Below are positions 54,224 through 64,000 of a stretch of DNA of 64,000 bases, one piece after another (position 1 is the first letter of the stretch; each line of letters starts with the position of its first letter). The notes beneath the pieces were generated by a model. The model did no database searches. It had not been told where the DNA came from and was given only the letters and a program-made list of their open reading frames with translations. The stretch covers positions 124,001 through 188,000 of the forward strand of contig NZ_PYWK01000004.1 in assembly GCF_003049645.1 (NCBI RefSeq), given 5' to 3'. This DNA comes from Metasolibacillus fluoroglycofenilyticus (GTDB lineage Bacteria; Bacillota; Bacilli; Bacillales_A; Planococcaceae). The position numbers and the translations under genes were made by a program.

Positions 54224-54940
54224 TTATTGAATAGGTGTTTTGTTTGGAACACCAGGTTTACGTGGGTATTTCTTAGGTGTTGGCTTTACTTTATTAAATA
54301 TATATAAAGTACGCTCACTTTCCTCTACTGGCAATTCAAATAAAAATTCCTCTTTCAGTGTTATACCAAGTGTTGTAATTGCTTTTTTCGCATCTGCTAA
54401 TTCCTGCTTTCCAGCCGCTGCTTTTAATGCCACAAACTGACCACCTTCTTTGACAAGTGGCACACATAGCTCTGATAGAACAGAGAGTCTAGCTACTGCT
54501 CGAGCTGTTACAACATCGAATTTCTCACGATATTTAGCATTTTGACCAAATTCCTCTGCTCTTGCATGAACAAATTCTACATTTTCTAAATGTAGCTCCT
54601 CGCTTAAATGATTTAAAAATGTAATTCGCTTATTTAATGAGTCGACAATCGTTATTTTTAAATGAGGGAAGCAGATTTTAATTGGTAAACTTGGGAAGCC
54701 TGCTCCTGCGCCAACATCACAAACAGATGTTATCTTTGTAAAATCGAAATAAAAGCTAGCGCTAATGGAATCATAAAAATGCTTTAAATAAACACCTTCT
54801 AGGTCAGTAATAGCCGTTAAATTCATTTTTTCATTCCACTCTACAAGTAGCTCAAAATATTTTTTAAATTGGGCAATTTGGGCAGCTGTCAGCTCAATGC
54901 CCTTTGCCTTTAATGCTTCAATAAATTGTTGCTCGTTCAC
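54224..54940 (-). CDS. rsmG: 16S rRNA (guanine527-N7)-methyltransferase
   Basis: The product is 238 residues (formerly GidB). SAM-binding motif I is [23 protein letters not shown]-type [20 protein letters not shown] precedes it, and [15 protein letters not shown] follows. It methylates G527 of 16S rRNA; loss gives low-level streptomycin resistance in other species. It lies downstream of mnmG with a hairpin between them. The 250-bp gap to noc shows nothing I can support. Confidence 0.97.
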   Translation of the reverse strand: MNEQQFIEALKAKGIELTAAQIAQFKKYFELLVEWNEKMNLTAITDLEGVYLKHFYDSISASFYFDFTKITSVCDVGAGAGFPSLPIKICFPHLKITIVDSLNKRITFLNHLSEELHLENVEFVHARAEEFGQNAKYREKFDVVTARAVARLSVLSELCVPLVKEGGQFVALKAAAGKQELADAKKAITTLGITLKEEFLFELPVEESERTLYIFNKVKPTPKKYPRKPGVPNKTPIQ

Positions 54941-54960
54941 TACAATCCTCCTTTAATTAA

Positions 54961-54996
54961 GGGGCTGTCCGAAAAGGATATATTTTCCGGACAGCC
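54961..54996 (-). terminator. Hairpin between mnmG and rsmG
   Basis: GGCTGTCCGAAAA pairs with TTTTCCGGACAGCC (54963-54996). The arms resemble the ends of the mobile repeats at 28868 and 37954. The tail is short on T, so attenuation is more likely than full termination. Confidence 0.5.
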
Positions 54997-55117
54997 TCAG
55001 CTCTTTATCTACTTATTCATTTGATAAAACATCACCGAAAGTGTCTAAAAGCAGACAATGCACTACGCTCCCTTTTCAGACGGCTCTTATAATCTCGATG
55101 CGTCGATATGCTATTAA

Positions 55118-57013
55118 TTAATCATTGGCTACACGGGCAATTTTCCCCTGCTCAATATAAACGAGTAAAATTGAAATATCTGCTGGATTTACCCCAGAAA
55201 TACGAGAGGCTTGTGCAATTGATAACGGGCAAACAGATTTTAATTTTTGACGTGCCTCTGTCGCTAAGCCCGAAATGGCATCATAATCGATGTTATCTGG
55301 AATTTTTTTATCTTCCATTTTGCGTAAACGCTCAACCTGCTGTAACGCCTTTTGAATATAGCCCTCATATTTTAATTGGATTTCAATTTGCTCTTTTACT
55401 TCCTCTGAAAATTCCTTTTCGGGAGGTGTTAAAGTTGCAACTAAGTCATAATGCATTTCAGGACGCTTTAATAAATCTGCTCCCCGAATACCGTCTTTTA
55501 ATTCAGTTCCACCTACAGAGCGAATAGCCGCCTGTGTCTCTGCATTGGGCTTAACAATCACTTCGCGTAAACGCGCAATTTCTTGTTCAATTTGCTCACG
55601 CTTCGCTGTGAATTTAGCATAACGTTCCTCAGAAACCATTCCCACTTTATAACCGACATCAATTAAGCGCATATCTGCATTATCGTGACGCAATAATAAA
55701 CGATATTCAGCGCGTGACGTTAATAAACGATATGGCTCGCTTGTGCCCTTCGTTACTAAATCGTCGATTAGTACACCAATATACGCTTCTGAACGGCTTA
55801 AAATCGTTTCTTCTTTACCGAAAATTCTAGAGGCAGCATTAATACCTGCCATTAATCCCTGTGCCGCTGCTTCCTCATAACCTGATGTACCGTTAATTTG
55901 ACCTGCTGTATATAGATTTTTAATACGCTTCGTTTCTAGCGTTGGCCATAATTGCGTTGGAATAACCGCATCATATTCAATCGCATAGCCAGCACGCATC
56001 ATTTCTGCATTTTCCAATCCCGGCACAGATGCGATTAATCTTTTTTGCACATGCTCAGGTAGGCTTGTTGATAAGCCTTGAACATAAACCTCACGCGTAT
56101 TACGTCCTTCTGGCTCTAAGAAGATTTGATGGCGTGGCTTATCGTTAAAGCGCACTACCTTGTCCTCAATCGATGGACAATAACGCGGACCTGTTCCTTT
56201 AATCATACCAGAGTACATCGGAGATAAATGCAAATTTTCTTCGATGATTTGGTGTGTCAACGGGCTTGTATATGTTAGCCAGCATGGTAGCTGATCCAAA
56301 ATAAACTCTGTCGTTTCAAAGCTAAATGCACGTGGCACATCATCCCCCGGCTGAATTTCCGTTTTTGAATAATCGATTGTACGATTATTTACTCGAGGTG
56401 GTGTCCCCGTTTTAAAGCGAATAATATCAAAGCCAAGCTCCTTCAAATTGTCAGCTAGCTTAATAGACGGCTGCTGATTGTTTGGGCCACTTGAATATTT
56501 TAAATCGCCAAGAATAATTTCACCGCGCAGGAATGTCCCTGTCGTAATAATGACTGTTTTCGCACGATAAATCCCGCCGATTTGTGTGATGACACCCTTC
56601 ACTTCATCATCTTCTACGATTAATTCTTCCACCATCGCTTGGTGAATTTGGAGATTTTCTTGTTCCTCTAATAAGCGTTTCATTTCTTGCTGGTAAAGCA
56701 CTTTGTCTGCCTGTGCACGCAATGCACGAACAGCCGGTCCTTTACCTGTATTTAACATACGCATTTGAATATGCGTTTTATCGATTACTTTTCCCATTAA
56801 TCCGCCTAATGCATCAATTTCACGTACAACAATTCCCTTTGCTGGTCCACCAATTGATGGGTTGCATGGCATAAAGGCAATCATATCAAGATTAATTGTC
56901 AGCATTAGCGTTTTAGCGCCTAATTTTGCGGCAGCATAAGCTGCTTCAGCTCCTGCGTGTCCAGCACCGATAACAATGACGTCAAATGTACCTGCTTCAT
57001 ATTGTGTAGGCAT
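55118..57013 (-). CDS. mnmG: tRNA uridine-5-carboxymethylaminomethyl modification enzyme MnmG (GidA)
   Basis: The product is 631 residues. The FAD-binding motif [19 protein letters not shown] starts at about 9; [32 protein letters not shown] and [19 protein letters not shown] are typical. With MnmE it modifies U34 of tRNAs reading split codon boxes. It lies 21 bases after mnmE. Confidence 0.98.
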   Translation of the reverse strand: MPTQYEAGTFDVIVIGAGHAGAEAAYAAAKLGAKTLMLTINLDMIAFMPCNPSIGGPAKGIVVREIDALGGLMGKVIDKTHIQMRMLNTGKGPAVRALRAQADKVLYQQEMKRLLEEQENLQIHQAMVEELIVEDDEVKGVITQIGGIYRAKTVIITTGTFLRGEIILGDLKYSSGPNNQQPSIKLADNLKELGFDIIRFKTGTPPRVNNRTIDYSKTEIQPGDDVPRAFSFETTEFILDQLPCWLTYTSPLTHQIIEENLHLSPMYSGMIKGTGPRYCPSIEDKVVRFNDKPRHQIFLEPEGRNTREVYVQGLSTSLPEHVQKRLIASVPGLENAEMMRAGYAIEYDAVIPTQLWPTLETKRIKNLYTAGQINGTSGYEEAAAQGLMAGINAASRIFGKEETILSRSEAYIGVLIDDLVTKGTSEPYRLLTSRAEYRLLLRHDNADMRLIDVGYKVGMVSEERYAKFTAKREQIEQEIARLREVIVKPNAETQAAIRSVGGTELKDGIRGADLLKRPEMHYDLVATLTPPEKEFSEEVKEQIEIQLKYEGYIQKALQQVERLRKMEDKKIPDNIDYDAISGLATEARQKLKSVCPLSIAQASRISGVNPADISILLVYIEQGKIARVAND

Positions 57014-57034
57014 GCTGTAACTTCCTTTCGTTTT

Positions 57035-58420
57035 TTATTTTCCTAAACAAAACTGTGAAAATAATTGATTGATTAAACTTTCCTGTACTGTATCACCGAC
57101 AATTTCACCAAGAATCTCCCATGTACGTGTAACATCTATTTGTACCATATCAACAGGCACACCCATCTCTGCGGCGTTCAGTGCATCTTCGACTGTTTGC
57201 CTTGCTTGATGTAATAATGCAATATGACGTGCATTTGAAACATATGTCATATCTCCACCTTCAACTTGTCCCGCAAAGAAAATTGCAGCAATCGCCTCTT
57301 CAAGCTCAGCTACTCCTTCTTCCTTTAATAATGAAGTTGTAACGATGCGACGCTCGCCAGCTAATTCTTTGACACGCGGCAAGTCAATTTGTTGTTGTAA
57401 ATCCGTTTTATTAACAACAACGATGTAATCCATATGTTCAATTGTTTCAAATAGGCGCTCATCTTCAACTGATAAGCTTTCTGCCCCATTTAATACGAGT
57501 AAAATTAAGTCTGCTCCTTTTAAAGCCTCTCTCGACCTTTCTACCCCTATGCGCTCAACGATATCTTCTGTTTCACGAATACCCGCTGTATCTACTAAAC
57601 GTAGTGGTACGCCGCGCACATTGACATACTCCTCTATAATATCACGCGTTGTCCCAGCAATATTTGTTACAATCGCCTTATTTTCATGCACTAAACTATT
57701 CAATAAAGAAGACTTTCCTACGTTTGGTCTTCCTAAAATAACCGTCGATAAACCTTCACGCAAAATTTTCCCTTGCGCAGATGTCGTTAGTAATTTATCT
57801 ATTTCGTCACGTACCCAGCTACATTTTTCAAGCAAGACAGGTACTGTCATTTCTTCTACATCATCGTATTCTGGATAATCGATATTGACCTCCACTTGTG
57901 CTAATGTTTCGAGTAGTGCTTGTCTTAATTCGCCAATTAAGCGTGACAGCTTACCGTCCATTTGTGTTAATGCCATATTCATGGCACGGTCTGTTTTGGC
58001 ACGAATCAAATCCATTACAGCCTCGGCCTGTGATAAGTCGATTCGTCCATTTAAAAAGGCACGCTTCGTAAATTCCCCCGGCTCCGCCAATCGAGCTCCA
58101 TAGCGTAACACAAGCTGTAATACGCGATTAACAGAAACTAGCCCACCGTGACAGTTAATTTCTACAACATCCTCACGTGTAAATGTTTTCGGCCCACGCA
58201 TCAACGATAGCATAACCTCTTCCACTACTTCCTCTGTCTTCGGATCAATTAAATGCCCGTAGTGAATCGTATGTGTCACTTGCTCGGCTAATTTTTTTCT
58301 ATTTGGCGCTTGAAATATTTTATCTGCTATCGCTATTGCTTCATCACCACTCAAACGAACGATTGCAATAGCTCCCTCTCCCATTGGTGTGGATATCGCA
58401 GCAATTGTATCAAAATCCAT
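57035..58420 (-). CDS. mnmE: tRNA modification GTPase MnmE (TrmE)
   Basis: ATG 58420 has GGAGG seven bases upstream; the ATG at 58456 lacks a site. The 461-residue product has the N-terminal folate-binding domain ([20 protein letters not shown]), the G domain with [24 protein letters not shown] and NKTDL, and the C-terminal catalytic CLGK. It partners MnmG in U34 modification. In most Bacillales jag lies directly upstream; here an acetyltransferase gene lies between. Confidence 0.97.
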   Translation of the reverse strand: MDFDTIAAISTPMGEGAIAIVRLSGDEAIAIADKIFQAPNRKKLAEQVTHTIHYGHLIDPKTEEVVEEVMLSLMRGPKTFTREDVVEINCHGGLVSVNRVLQLVLRYGARLAEPGEFTKRAFLNGRIDLSQAEAVMDLIRAKTDRAMNMALTQMDGKLSRLIGELRQALLETLAQVEVNIDYPEYDDVEEMTVPVLLEKCSWVRDEIDKLLTTSAQGKILREGLSTVILGRPNVGKSSLLNSLVHENKAIVTNIAGTTRDIIEEYVNVRGVPLRLVDTAGIRETEDIVERIGVERSREALKGADLILLVLNGAESLSVEDERLFETIEHMDYIVVVNKTDLQQQIDLPRVKELAGERRIVTTSLLKEEGVAELEEAIAAIFFAGQVEGGDMTYVSNARHIALLHQARQTVEDALNAAEMGVPVDMVQIDVTRTWEILGEIVGDTVQESLINQLFSQFCLGK

Positions 58421-58500
58421 CAAAAAGCCTCCTGACTTCATGTTTATAAAAATCAATTACGCCTCAGCATAATTGCGACTAGATTTTCTTCAAAATCAAT

Positions 58501-58518
58501 TTATCCACATGTGGATAA
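58501..58518. promoter_or_regulatory. Back-to-back DnaA boxes
   Basis: TTATCCACATGTGGATAA is a perfect palindrome of two consensus DnaA boxes, upstream of mnmE and 4 kb from dnaA. The position before a promoterless-looking gap suggests DnaA-controlled transcription or titration. Confidence 0.65.
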
Positions 58519-58586
58519 CGTAACCGAACGATATTTCCTAACAACTTAGATTAACATATTTTCAGCAAAATCTAAAGTAATTGTTG

Positions 58587-58619
58587 TTAAACAAGCCATG
58601 CAGTTGCCGGCTTGTTTAA
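58587..58619. other. Hairpin with shared loop core, no T tail
   Basis: TTAAACAAGCC pairs with GGCTTGTTTAA around a loop ATGCAGTTGCC. The core TGCAGTTG resembles the other hairpins of this family. No gene ends here, so it may not act as a terminator. Confidence 0.55.
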
Positions 58620-58817
58620 TATTAGCGATGATGTTTTGACAAAATGTTTATACAAGAATGTAAACGTTAAAACAAACTGGTTCTTACGTACTTTTGGTGA
58701 AAGTGAATTAGATGGGGATTTCGTATATACTTTATTTAGATTTATTTGGTACACGGCACTCCTGTGGAAGTGTCATTAATGGAATTAAATTTATATTTTC
58801 GAAAGCAGGGAAGAAAA

Positions 58818-59357
58818 ATGATTGAATTAAGAAAGATTACCCACGATAATTTTGAGGCAGTGTTGAAGTTAAGCATAACAGATGAGCAGAAAGGAAATGT
58901 GGATTCCAGCATATATTGTTTGGCTAAAGCCTATGTAAAGATACTTAACGACGAAAAACCTCCCATGATCTTCGCTATATGCAACAATGATGAAGTCATA
59001 GGATATGTCGATATTGGATTTTACGAACTGGCGGAAAGCTCAATTTTATGTGAAAAATATGGAGATAAATCTACTTATGGACTTAATCGTTTTATGATTG
59101 ATAAAAAGCATCAAGGCAAAGGATTTGGTAAACAAGCAATGATGAAAGTTATTGATTACATAAAGTCGTTTCCACAAGGAAAAGCCGATGCAGTTGCTAC
59201 ATCATATTGGATGGTAAACGAAGCCGTTCGGAAGTTGTTTGCGTCTGTCGGTTTCGTTGAGACAGGAGCGATATGGGACGGACAAACAGGGGACAATTGG
59301 AATGCAGAAAGAAAAGATATAGAGTACGCAGAAGTTGGTGCCAGACTCGGATTATAA
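58818..59357 (+). CDS. GNAT family N-acetyltransferase
   Basis: ATG 58818 is chosen because CAGGGAAG lies four bases upstream. The 179-residue product shows MIELRKITHDNFEAVLKLSI, GYVDIGFYE, and the acetyl-CoA loop RFMIDKKHQGKGFGKQAM, typical of the SpeG/BltD-like GNAT group (spermine/spermidine acetyltransferase-like). It is on the opposite strand to its neighbours and interrupts the usual mnmE-jag order, so it is probably an insertion. It is followed by its own terminator. The 360-bp gap before it holds DnaA boxes and a hairpin. Confidence 0.88.
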   Translation: MIELRKITHDNFEAVLKLSITDEQKGNVDSSIYCLAKAYVKILNDEKPPMIFAICNNDEVIGYVDIGFYELAESSILCEKYGDKSTYGLNRFMIDKKHQGKGFGKQAMMKVIDYIKSFPQGKADAVATSYWMVNEAVRKLFASVGFVETGAIWDGQTGDNWNAERKDIEYAEVGARLGL

Positions 59358-59401
59358 AGCTAATACTAGGTTTTTTAGCTTTAAGTAGGATTAATATATA
59401 T

Positions 59402-59442
59402 ACGCTTAATTGCGTGGATTGAAGCGTAATTAAGCGTTTTTT
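59402..59442 (+). terminator. Terminator of the GNAT gene
   Basis: ACGCTTAATT at 59402-59411 pairs with AATTAAGCGT at 59428-59437, followed by TTTTTT. Confidence 0.8.
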
Positions 59443-59494
59443 GGTAAGCCCAAAATCAAGTTTGAGCAAACACTTTCAAATAACAACAAATAAA

Positions 59495-59533
59495 GCGTGA
59501 CTCAAACCGGCTACCGCACGGCTTGAATCACGC
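59495..59533 (-). terminator. Terminator of jag, shared loop core
   Basis: GCGTGACTCAA pairs with TTGAATCACGC around a minus-strand loop GCCGTGCGGTAGCCGG. Three bases separate it from the jag stop. The tail is TTATTTGTTG. Confidence 0.75.
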
Positions 59534-59536
59534 CCC

Positions 59537-60304
59537 TTATCCATTTGTCGGTTCGATAACTAAATAGCGATTTGGCTCTACACCTTCAGAATACGTTTCA
59601 ATATCTAATCGATTTGTTAAAGCGTGGTGGATGATTTTTCGTTCGTATGATGGCATTGGCTCTAATACGACCTGCTTGCCAGTGCGAACTGCTTTGTCTG
59701 CCATACGCTCTGCTAATTGCTCCAAAGCAATGCGACGACGCTCACGATAATCCTCAACATCAAGCTTAACGAGCATAAAAGATTTTGCACTTTTGTTTAA
59801 CACAAGCTGTGTTAATTGCTGTAAAGCGTTTAATGTTTGTCCACGTTTTCCTATTAAAAGTGCGGCCTTCTCGCTTTCTAACTTAAATGTTGTATACTTG
59901 CCTTCTGTTTCGTACTCTATCTGTAAATCTTTAATTCCCATACTCTCAGCTACACTTTCAATATAAGCTTTCGCCTCTTGTATAGGGTCTACATTTAGTT
60001 GCCCTTCTGCTGGTTGAATCAGCTCTTCATTCACGTCATCAGTTTGAACTTGTTCCCCGAAAACTTCCTCTACTAGCGTTTCCACTAGCGGTTCTTGAAC
60101 TTGTACTTCTTCTACAGCTACTTGATCAACTTCTTCTTTCATTGTTACACGCACCTCAGCAGGACGTGCACCAAAGCCTAAAAATCCTTTTTTACCTTCT
60201 TGTAAAACTTCAACATCTACTTGTTCGCGGGTTTTGCCAAGCTGTTGTAACGCTAATGAGATCGCTTCTTGTACCGTTGCGCCTATTTGCGTAATTTGCT
60301 TCAC
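59537..60304 (-). CDS. jag: RNA-binding protein Jag (KhpB)
   Basis: The product is 255 residues from a GTG overlapping the yidC stop by four bases. It has a Jag_N domain (GATVQEAISLALQQL, FLGFGARPAEV), an acidic linker of about 70 residues rich in Glu and Val, a KH domain (AALLIGKRGQTLNALQQL) and an R3H domain (MPSYERKIIHHALTN). It binds RNA with KhpA and affects cell wall growth and sporulation. Conserved next to spoIIIJ/yidC. Confidence 0.96.
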   Translation of the reverse strand: MKQITQIGATVQEAISLALQQLGKTREQVDVEVLQEGKKGFLGFGARPAEVRVTMKEEVDQVAVEEVQVQEPLVETLVEEVFGEQVQTDDVNEELIQPAEGQLNVDPIQEAKAYIESVAESMGIKDLQIEYETEGKYTTFKLESEKAALLIGKRGQTLNALQQLTQLVLNKSAKSFMLVKLDVEDYRERRRIALEQLAERMADKAVRTGKQVVLEPMPSYERKIIHHALTNRLDIETYSEGVEPNRYLVIEPTNG

Positions 60305-61068
60305 TTTTTCGCTCCTCCTGTAGTAGCTTCTTGTTTATTTTTATTCCAAGGCTTATAAATCACAAGGTTTTGAGACACAGAGAAAATGTTCCCGATTACC
60401 CAATATAATGATAGTGCCGCTGGTAAAAACATACCAAAGCCCATAATCATTACTGGCATAATGTACATCATCATTTTCATTTGCGGGTTGTCAATTGCAG
60501 GACCTGTCATTAATACGACAAACTGGAATAACCCTGCAATAATTGCTAATACCACGCTAGGTTCAGCTAATGGGAAAATTAGAAATGTACCTAAATCAAT
60601 TGTCGGTGTTGCATTCATACGGCTAATCGCATGGTAGAAACCGATTAAAATTGGCATTTGAATTAACACAGGTAAGCAGCCCATTAAAGGATTTGCACCT
60701 GATGATTGCATTAATGCCATCATTTCTTGCTGATATTGCTGCTGTGTTGCCGCATCTTTAGAGCTGTACTTTTGTTGTAGCTCCTTTAGCTTCGGCTGTA
60801 ATTCTTGCATCTTTTTAGAGCTTTTAATTTGCTTGATTGTCAGTGGTAAAATAGCAGTTCGAATAATAATCGTTACAACGATAATACCTAAGCCATATGT
60901 ACCAAGCAATTCTGCAAAATATTGAATAACTGAAACTAACGGCCAAACAATGAACTCATTCCAAAAGCCTTTACTTTCAGCTGAGATCGGTTGGTTAAAT
61001 TCTGAACAACCTGATAGCAATAATGTAGTAGCAACCAGTGTCAGAACGATCCAAAGTCTTTTTTTCAA
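60301..61068 (-). CDS. yidC: Membrane protein insertase YidC (SpoIIIJ)
   Basis: The product is 255 residues. A lipoprotein signal ends LLLSGCSEFNQP (Cys21). The YidC/Oxa1 core has five membrane helices, including GIIVVTIIIRTAILPLTI with the conserved Arg in the hydrophilic groove, and MGCLPVLIQMPILIGFYHAI. It inserts proteins with or without SecYEG; the SpoIIIJ form is needed in forespore development. It lies about 100 bases after rnpA. Confidence 0.97.
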   Translation of the reverse strand: MKKRLWIVLTLVATTLLLSGCSEFNQPISAESKGFWNEFIVWPLVSVIQYFAELLGTYGLGIIVVTIIIRTAILPLTIKQIKSSKKMQELQPKLKELQQKYSSKDAATQQQYQQEMMALMQSSGANPLMGCLPVLIQMPILIGFYHAISRMNATPTIDLGTFLIFPLAEPSVVLAIIAGLFQFVVLMTGPAIDNPQMKMMMYIMPVMIMGFGMFLPAALSLYWVIGNIFSVSQNLVIYKPWNKNKQEATTGGAKK

Positions 61069-61171
61069 CTTTCTTCCCCCTAGATGAATTCCTCTATTTA
61101 TTCATTTGTGTTTGAAGATATTCTATCATGTGAAGGCATTTGCACTCCACTATTTTGTAGTGTCATTTCGA

Positions 61172-61510
61172 TTACTTCAATACTTTCGCAATTTTTAAGA
61201 CATGCTGTAAACTTTTTTTTGTTTCATGAAAATTTAAAATGGCCGCCTGATGCCGGGCGATAATAACATAATCCATATCCTGCCTAACTTCATCCTTTAA
61301 TTCAAGAAATGTTTGACGGATATAGCGCTTTATTTGGTTACGTGTTACGGCTTTTCCTACTTTTTTGCTCACTGATAAGCCTATACGAAACTCCTCTTGT
61401 GCCTCTTTTGTCAAGCAGTAAACGACAAATTGGCGATTTGCAAAGGATCTTCCTTTCTTAAACACCTTTTGAAAGTCTTCATTTTTTTTAATTCTTTGGC
61501 GTTTATTCAT
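61172..61510 (-). CDS. rnpA: Ribonuclease P protein component
   Basis: The product is 112 residues with the family RNR motif in [20 protein letters not shown] and an N-terminal [20 protein letters not shown]. It assists the RNase P RNA in 5' maturation of tRNAs. It follows rpmH, whose transcript it shares. Confidence 0.97.
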   Translation of the reverse strand: MNKRQRIKKNEDFQKVFKKGRSFANRQFVVYCLTKEAQEEFRIGLSVSKKVGKAVTRNQIKRYIRQTFLELKDEVRQDMDYVIIARHQAAILNFHETKKSLQHVLKIAKVLK

Positions 61511-61583
61511 TCCTTCACCATCTCCATCTACTCATTTCATCAATTATATAGAAAAAAAAGACCACTGATGTGGCTCAGTGGAC

Positions 61584-61718
61584 TTATGCTGATAATACTT
61601 TTCTTCCTTTACGACGACGAGCAGCTAATACTTTACGACCGTTTTTCGTGCTCATACGTGCGCGGAAACCGTGTACTTTGCTGTGCTTACGTTTTTTTGG
61701 TTGATATGTGCGTTTCAT
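61584..61718 (-). CDS. rpmH: 50S ribosomal protein L34
   Basis: The product is only 44 residues: [20 protein letters not shown], then the [20 protein letters not shown] block and VLSA, invariant L34 features. TAGGAGGTG lies eight bases before ATG 61718. It is the first gene leftward from the origin, with a strong promoter upstream, and precedes rnpA. Confidence 0.98.
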   Translation of the reverse strand: MKRTYQPKKRKHSKVHGFRARMSTKNGRKVLAARRRKGRKVLSA

Positions 61719-61782
61719 TATATTACACCTCCTATAAGAATGAGAGTTTGCTATTTATCTATTTCGACATACAGACTTGGAT

Positions 61783-61812
61783 ATTATATATATAAACCGT
61801 ACTATTTGTCAA
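61783..61812 (-). promoter_or_regulatory. Promoter of rpmH-rnpA
   Basis: TTGACA at 61812-61807 and TATAAT at 61788-61783 with an 18-base spacer. Both boxes match the sigma-A consensus exactly. Transcription would start near 61776. Confidence 0.85.
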
Positions 61813-62002
61813 TCCTTTAATGAGAAAAGCGCTAAAGAAGCTGTTTAGCTCTGACAGACATTGGAGTGCACAAGTGCAAAAATAAACGCTTCACCACTTC
61901 TCAAAATAAATGAGCAGTGCATGTTTAACCTAGACGCTGTTTAAAAACCAAAAACTTATACTTCTTATTTTTTAAATATGTCCTCTTTTATTTCTCTCTT
62001 AG

Positions 62003-62301
62003 TTATCCACAAGATAAGCAGCTTTAGCAAAAATAACTATGTGCATAATTTTTTTCACTTTCAAAATTATCCACATACGTTATTGACAGCTTTTTCACAA
62101 ACTAATAGCATGTGGACAACTGCTTTGTGAACAGTTTGCACTATGTGGATAAGTTTGTTAGAGTATTGTAATTGCTCGCTTTTTTTGATACGATAAATGT
62201 GTTTTCTTTTGTGGACGATTTTCTTGGGAAATATTTTATCCACAGTTGTTGATAATCTGTGGACAATATTATACATAGGCTTAGGATATCATTTATCCAC
62301 A
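62003..62301. other. oriC: oriC, DnaA-box cluster upstream of dnaA (incC-type)
   Basis: Consensus TTATCCACA or its complement lies at 62003-62011, 62067-62075, 62144-62152, 62236-62244 and 62293-62301; TGTGGACAA variants lie at 62111-62119 and 62258-62266. This is the upstream half of a bipartite Bacillus-type origin. The stretch 61813-62002 shows no further feature. Confidence 0.9.
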
Positions 62302-62485
62302 GGCTGTGATTATGTGTATGTCTATTTCATATTTACGTAAATGAAATAAAAAAATAGAGGTATTATCTTTAATTCAGCAAAATAATTAGTTACCGGCTGA
62401 ACAAAAAGCATTCATCTTAAAATAGAGCAGGAAAGTGAATGCCACTTTAAATAAAATTAAATTTCGAACGAAAGGACGAGTCCGC

Positions 62486-63829
62486 TTGGAGCATTTAGAA
62501 GAATTATGGAATAATGTCCTTGCTCAAGTAGAACGAAAGATTGCAAAGCCAAGCTTCGATACATGGCTAAAACCTACGAAAATTTTAACTTTTGATGGCT
62601 CGACGATAACAATTGCTGCGCCAAATACTTTTGCAAGTGAATGGCTAGAAAAGCATTATATGCATCTTTTAACAGGTAGTTTAAACGAATTAGTAGGACA
62701 AGATTTAGTCATTAAATTTGAAGTTCAAAATGAGCAGGATGAGGATGATTTTGAGCTACCAGCACCTAGAATTAATGGGCATAATCAAGATCACCAAGAA
62801 ATTTCACCCGGAATGTTAAATCCAAAATACACATTCGATACATTCGTTATTGGCTCTGGTAACCGCTTTGCACATGCTGCCTCGCTTGCAGTCGCAGAAG
62901 CACCAGCGAAAGCATACAACCCATTTTTCATCTATGGAGGCGTAGGGCTTGGTAAAACACATTTAATGCATGCAATTGGTCACTATGTGTTAGAGCATAA
63001 CCCTTCGGCAAAGGTTGTATACTTATCATCTGAAAAATTCACAAATGAATTTATTAACTCCATTCGCGATAATAAAGCCATTGATTTTCGCAATAAATAT
63101 CGAAATGTAGATGTTTTATTAATCGACGATATTCAGTTTTTAGCTGGAAAAGAGTCTACACAAGAGGAATTCTTCCATACATTTAACACATTACATGAGG
63201 AATCAAAGCAAATTGTGATTTCGAGTGACAGGCCGCCTAAGGAAATTCCAACACTGGAAGATCGCTTACGCTCGCGCTTTGAATGGGGCTTAATTACCGA
63301 TATTGCACCACCTGATTTAGAAACAAGAATTGCAATTTTACGCAAAAAAGCGAAGGCTGATCATTTGGATATTCCTAATGAGGTAATGCTTTATATTGCC
63401 AATCAAATTGATTCCAATATTCGTGAATTAGAGGGCGCTTTAATTCGTGTTGTAGCCTACTCCTCACTTGTTAAAGAGGATGTAACACCAGAACTTGCAG
63501 CAGCCGCATTAAAAGATATTATTCCAAATGCGAAGCCACGCATGATTTCAATTTTAGATATTCAAAATGCAGTTGGAGAGCATTTTAATATTCGCTTGGA
63601 GGACTTTTCTGCTAAAAAGCGTACAAAATCAATTGCGTTTCCAAGACAAGTTGCCATGTATTTATCGCGTGAACTGACCGACTTCTCACTGCCGAAAATT
63701 GGTGAGGAATTTGGTGGAAGAGACCATACAACCGTTATTCATGCACACGAAAAAATTTCAAATCAGCTTAAAAATGATCAAGGACTTCAACAAGATATTA
63801 AACAAATTCGTAGCATGCTAGGCAAGTAA
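62486..63829 (+). CDS. dnaA: Chromosomal replication initiator DnaA
   Basis: A TTG at 62486 is preferred: it gives the family N-terminus ([19 protein letters not shown]) and has AAAGGA upstream. The GTG at 62435 would add 17 unrelated residues. The 447-residue product has domain I to about 85, an acidic linker, the AAA+ domain with Walker [12 protein letters not shown] and Walker [13 protein letters not shown], and the domain IV helix-turn-helix with [16 protein letters not shown]. It binds the boxes on both sides and opens the origin. dnaN is expected just beyond the right edge. Confidence 0.97.
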   Translation: MEHLEELWNNVLAQVERKIAKPSFDTWLKPTKILTFDGSTITIAAPNTFASEWLEKHYMHLLTGSLNELVGQDLVIKFEVQNEQDEDDFELPAPRINGHNQDHQEISPGMLNPKYTFDTFVIGSGNRFAHAASLAVAEAPAKAYNPFFIYGGVGLGKTHLMHAIGHYVLEHNPSAKVVYLSSEKFTNEFINSIRDNKAIDFRNKYRNVDVLLIDDIQFLAGKESTQEEFFHTFNTLHEESKQIVISSDRPPKEIPTLEDRLRSRFEWGLITDIAPPDLETRIAILRKKAKADHLDIPNEVMLYIANQIDSNIRELEGALIRVVAYSSLVKEDVTPELAAAALKDIIPNAKPRMISILDIQNAVGEHFNIRLEDFSAKKRTKSIAFPRQVAMYLSRELTDFSLPKIGEEFGGRDHTTVIHAHEKISNQLKNDQGLQQDIKQIRSMLGK

Positions 63830-63853
63830 GCCTTCTTTTTTGTTCAGCATGGA

Positions 63854-64000
63854 TGTGGATAACTTATTAATTTCTGTACAAATTTATACACAGTCTATCT
63901 ACATGTGGATAGACTGATTTTACTTGTTAAAAGGCACTTATCCACAAATCCACAGCGCCTATTACTATATCTATTTATTCTTTTATTATTTTAATAATAT
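63854..64000. other. oriC: oriC, DnaA boxes and AT-rich unwinding region downstream of dnaA
   Basis: Boxes lie at 63854-63862 (TGTGGATAA), 63904-63912 (one mismatch) and 63938-63946. They are followed by GCGCC and an AT-rich tract from 63960 to the window edge, with a TATTACTATATCTATT stretch whose three-base rhythm resembles DnaA-trios. This is the expected site of strand opening. Confidence 0.8.

Noticed and set aside
1..64000. CRISPR array, rRNA or tRNA genes
   Set aside because: No regularly spaced direct repeats and no conserved RNA gene sequences were seen on either strand.

Overview
The window looks like a low-GC, endospore-forming Firmicute of the Planococcaceae, Lysinibacillus-like. 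This rests on gene content and order: dnaA, rpmH, rnpA, spoIIIJ/yidC, jag, mnmE, mnmG, rsmG, noc, soj, spo0J, the spore gene yyaC, ychF, rpsF-ssb-rpsR, gdpP-rplI-dnaB, walRK-yycHIJ-htrA and rlmH all follow the Bacillales origin layout. No rRNA, tRNA or CRISPR array was seen. Genus is inference.

Region 1 (about 1-18735) is an AT-rich accessory block with nearly every gene on the minus strand. It ends exactly at the 3' end of rlmH, the attachment gene of staphylococcal SCC elements. It carries a Ccr-type large serine recombinase, a DUF927 (Cch-type) helicase gene broken by one in-frame stop, a RadC-type JAMM protein, a DUF1643 protein, a small acidic protein that may be SAUGI-like, and several very small genes. 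Next to rlmH lies a cargo operon of three different DNA methyltransferases, one with a possible N-terminal nuclease domain. I read the block as an SCC-like element carrying a candidate restriction or anti-phage system. Its far end was not found and probably lies left of position 1. Several element genes look decayed: the nonsense codon in the helicase gene, two ORFs with AUA where a start codon is expected, and a truncated gene copy.

Region 2 (18736-34400) is core: rlmH, a CxxH/CxxC protein, an HtrA-type protease, the walRK-yycHIJ operon, a LysM-G5-M23 cell-wall peptidase, dnaB, rplI, gdpP and yybS. Intergenic repeats lie between the peptidase gene and dnaB. A cluster of six DnaA boxes surrounds the start of rlmH.

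Region 3 (34905-42660) holds a 5'-nucleotidase-like phosphoesterase and a divergent phosphonate uptake cluster (phnD, phnC, two phnE) with a large secreted protein. A roughly 205-bp mobile repeat sits between phnD and phnC; a second copy is at 28868.

Region 4 (42785-50489) holds rpsR-ssb-rpsF, a short variable stretch of small membrane proteins, a lipoprotein and a frameshifted gene, then ychF, DUF951, an MscS channel and yyaC.

Region 5 (50406-64000) is the origin-proximal core: DUF554, spo0J with an embedded parS, soj, noc, rsmG, mnmG, mnmE, an extra GNAT acetyltransferase, jag, yidC, rnpA, rpmH, then a bipartite oriC flanking dnaA. Hairpins sharing one loop core but having unrelated stems recur across the core region, several of them as terminators.
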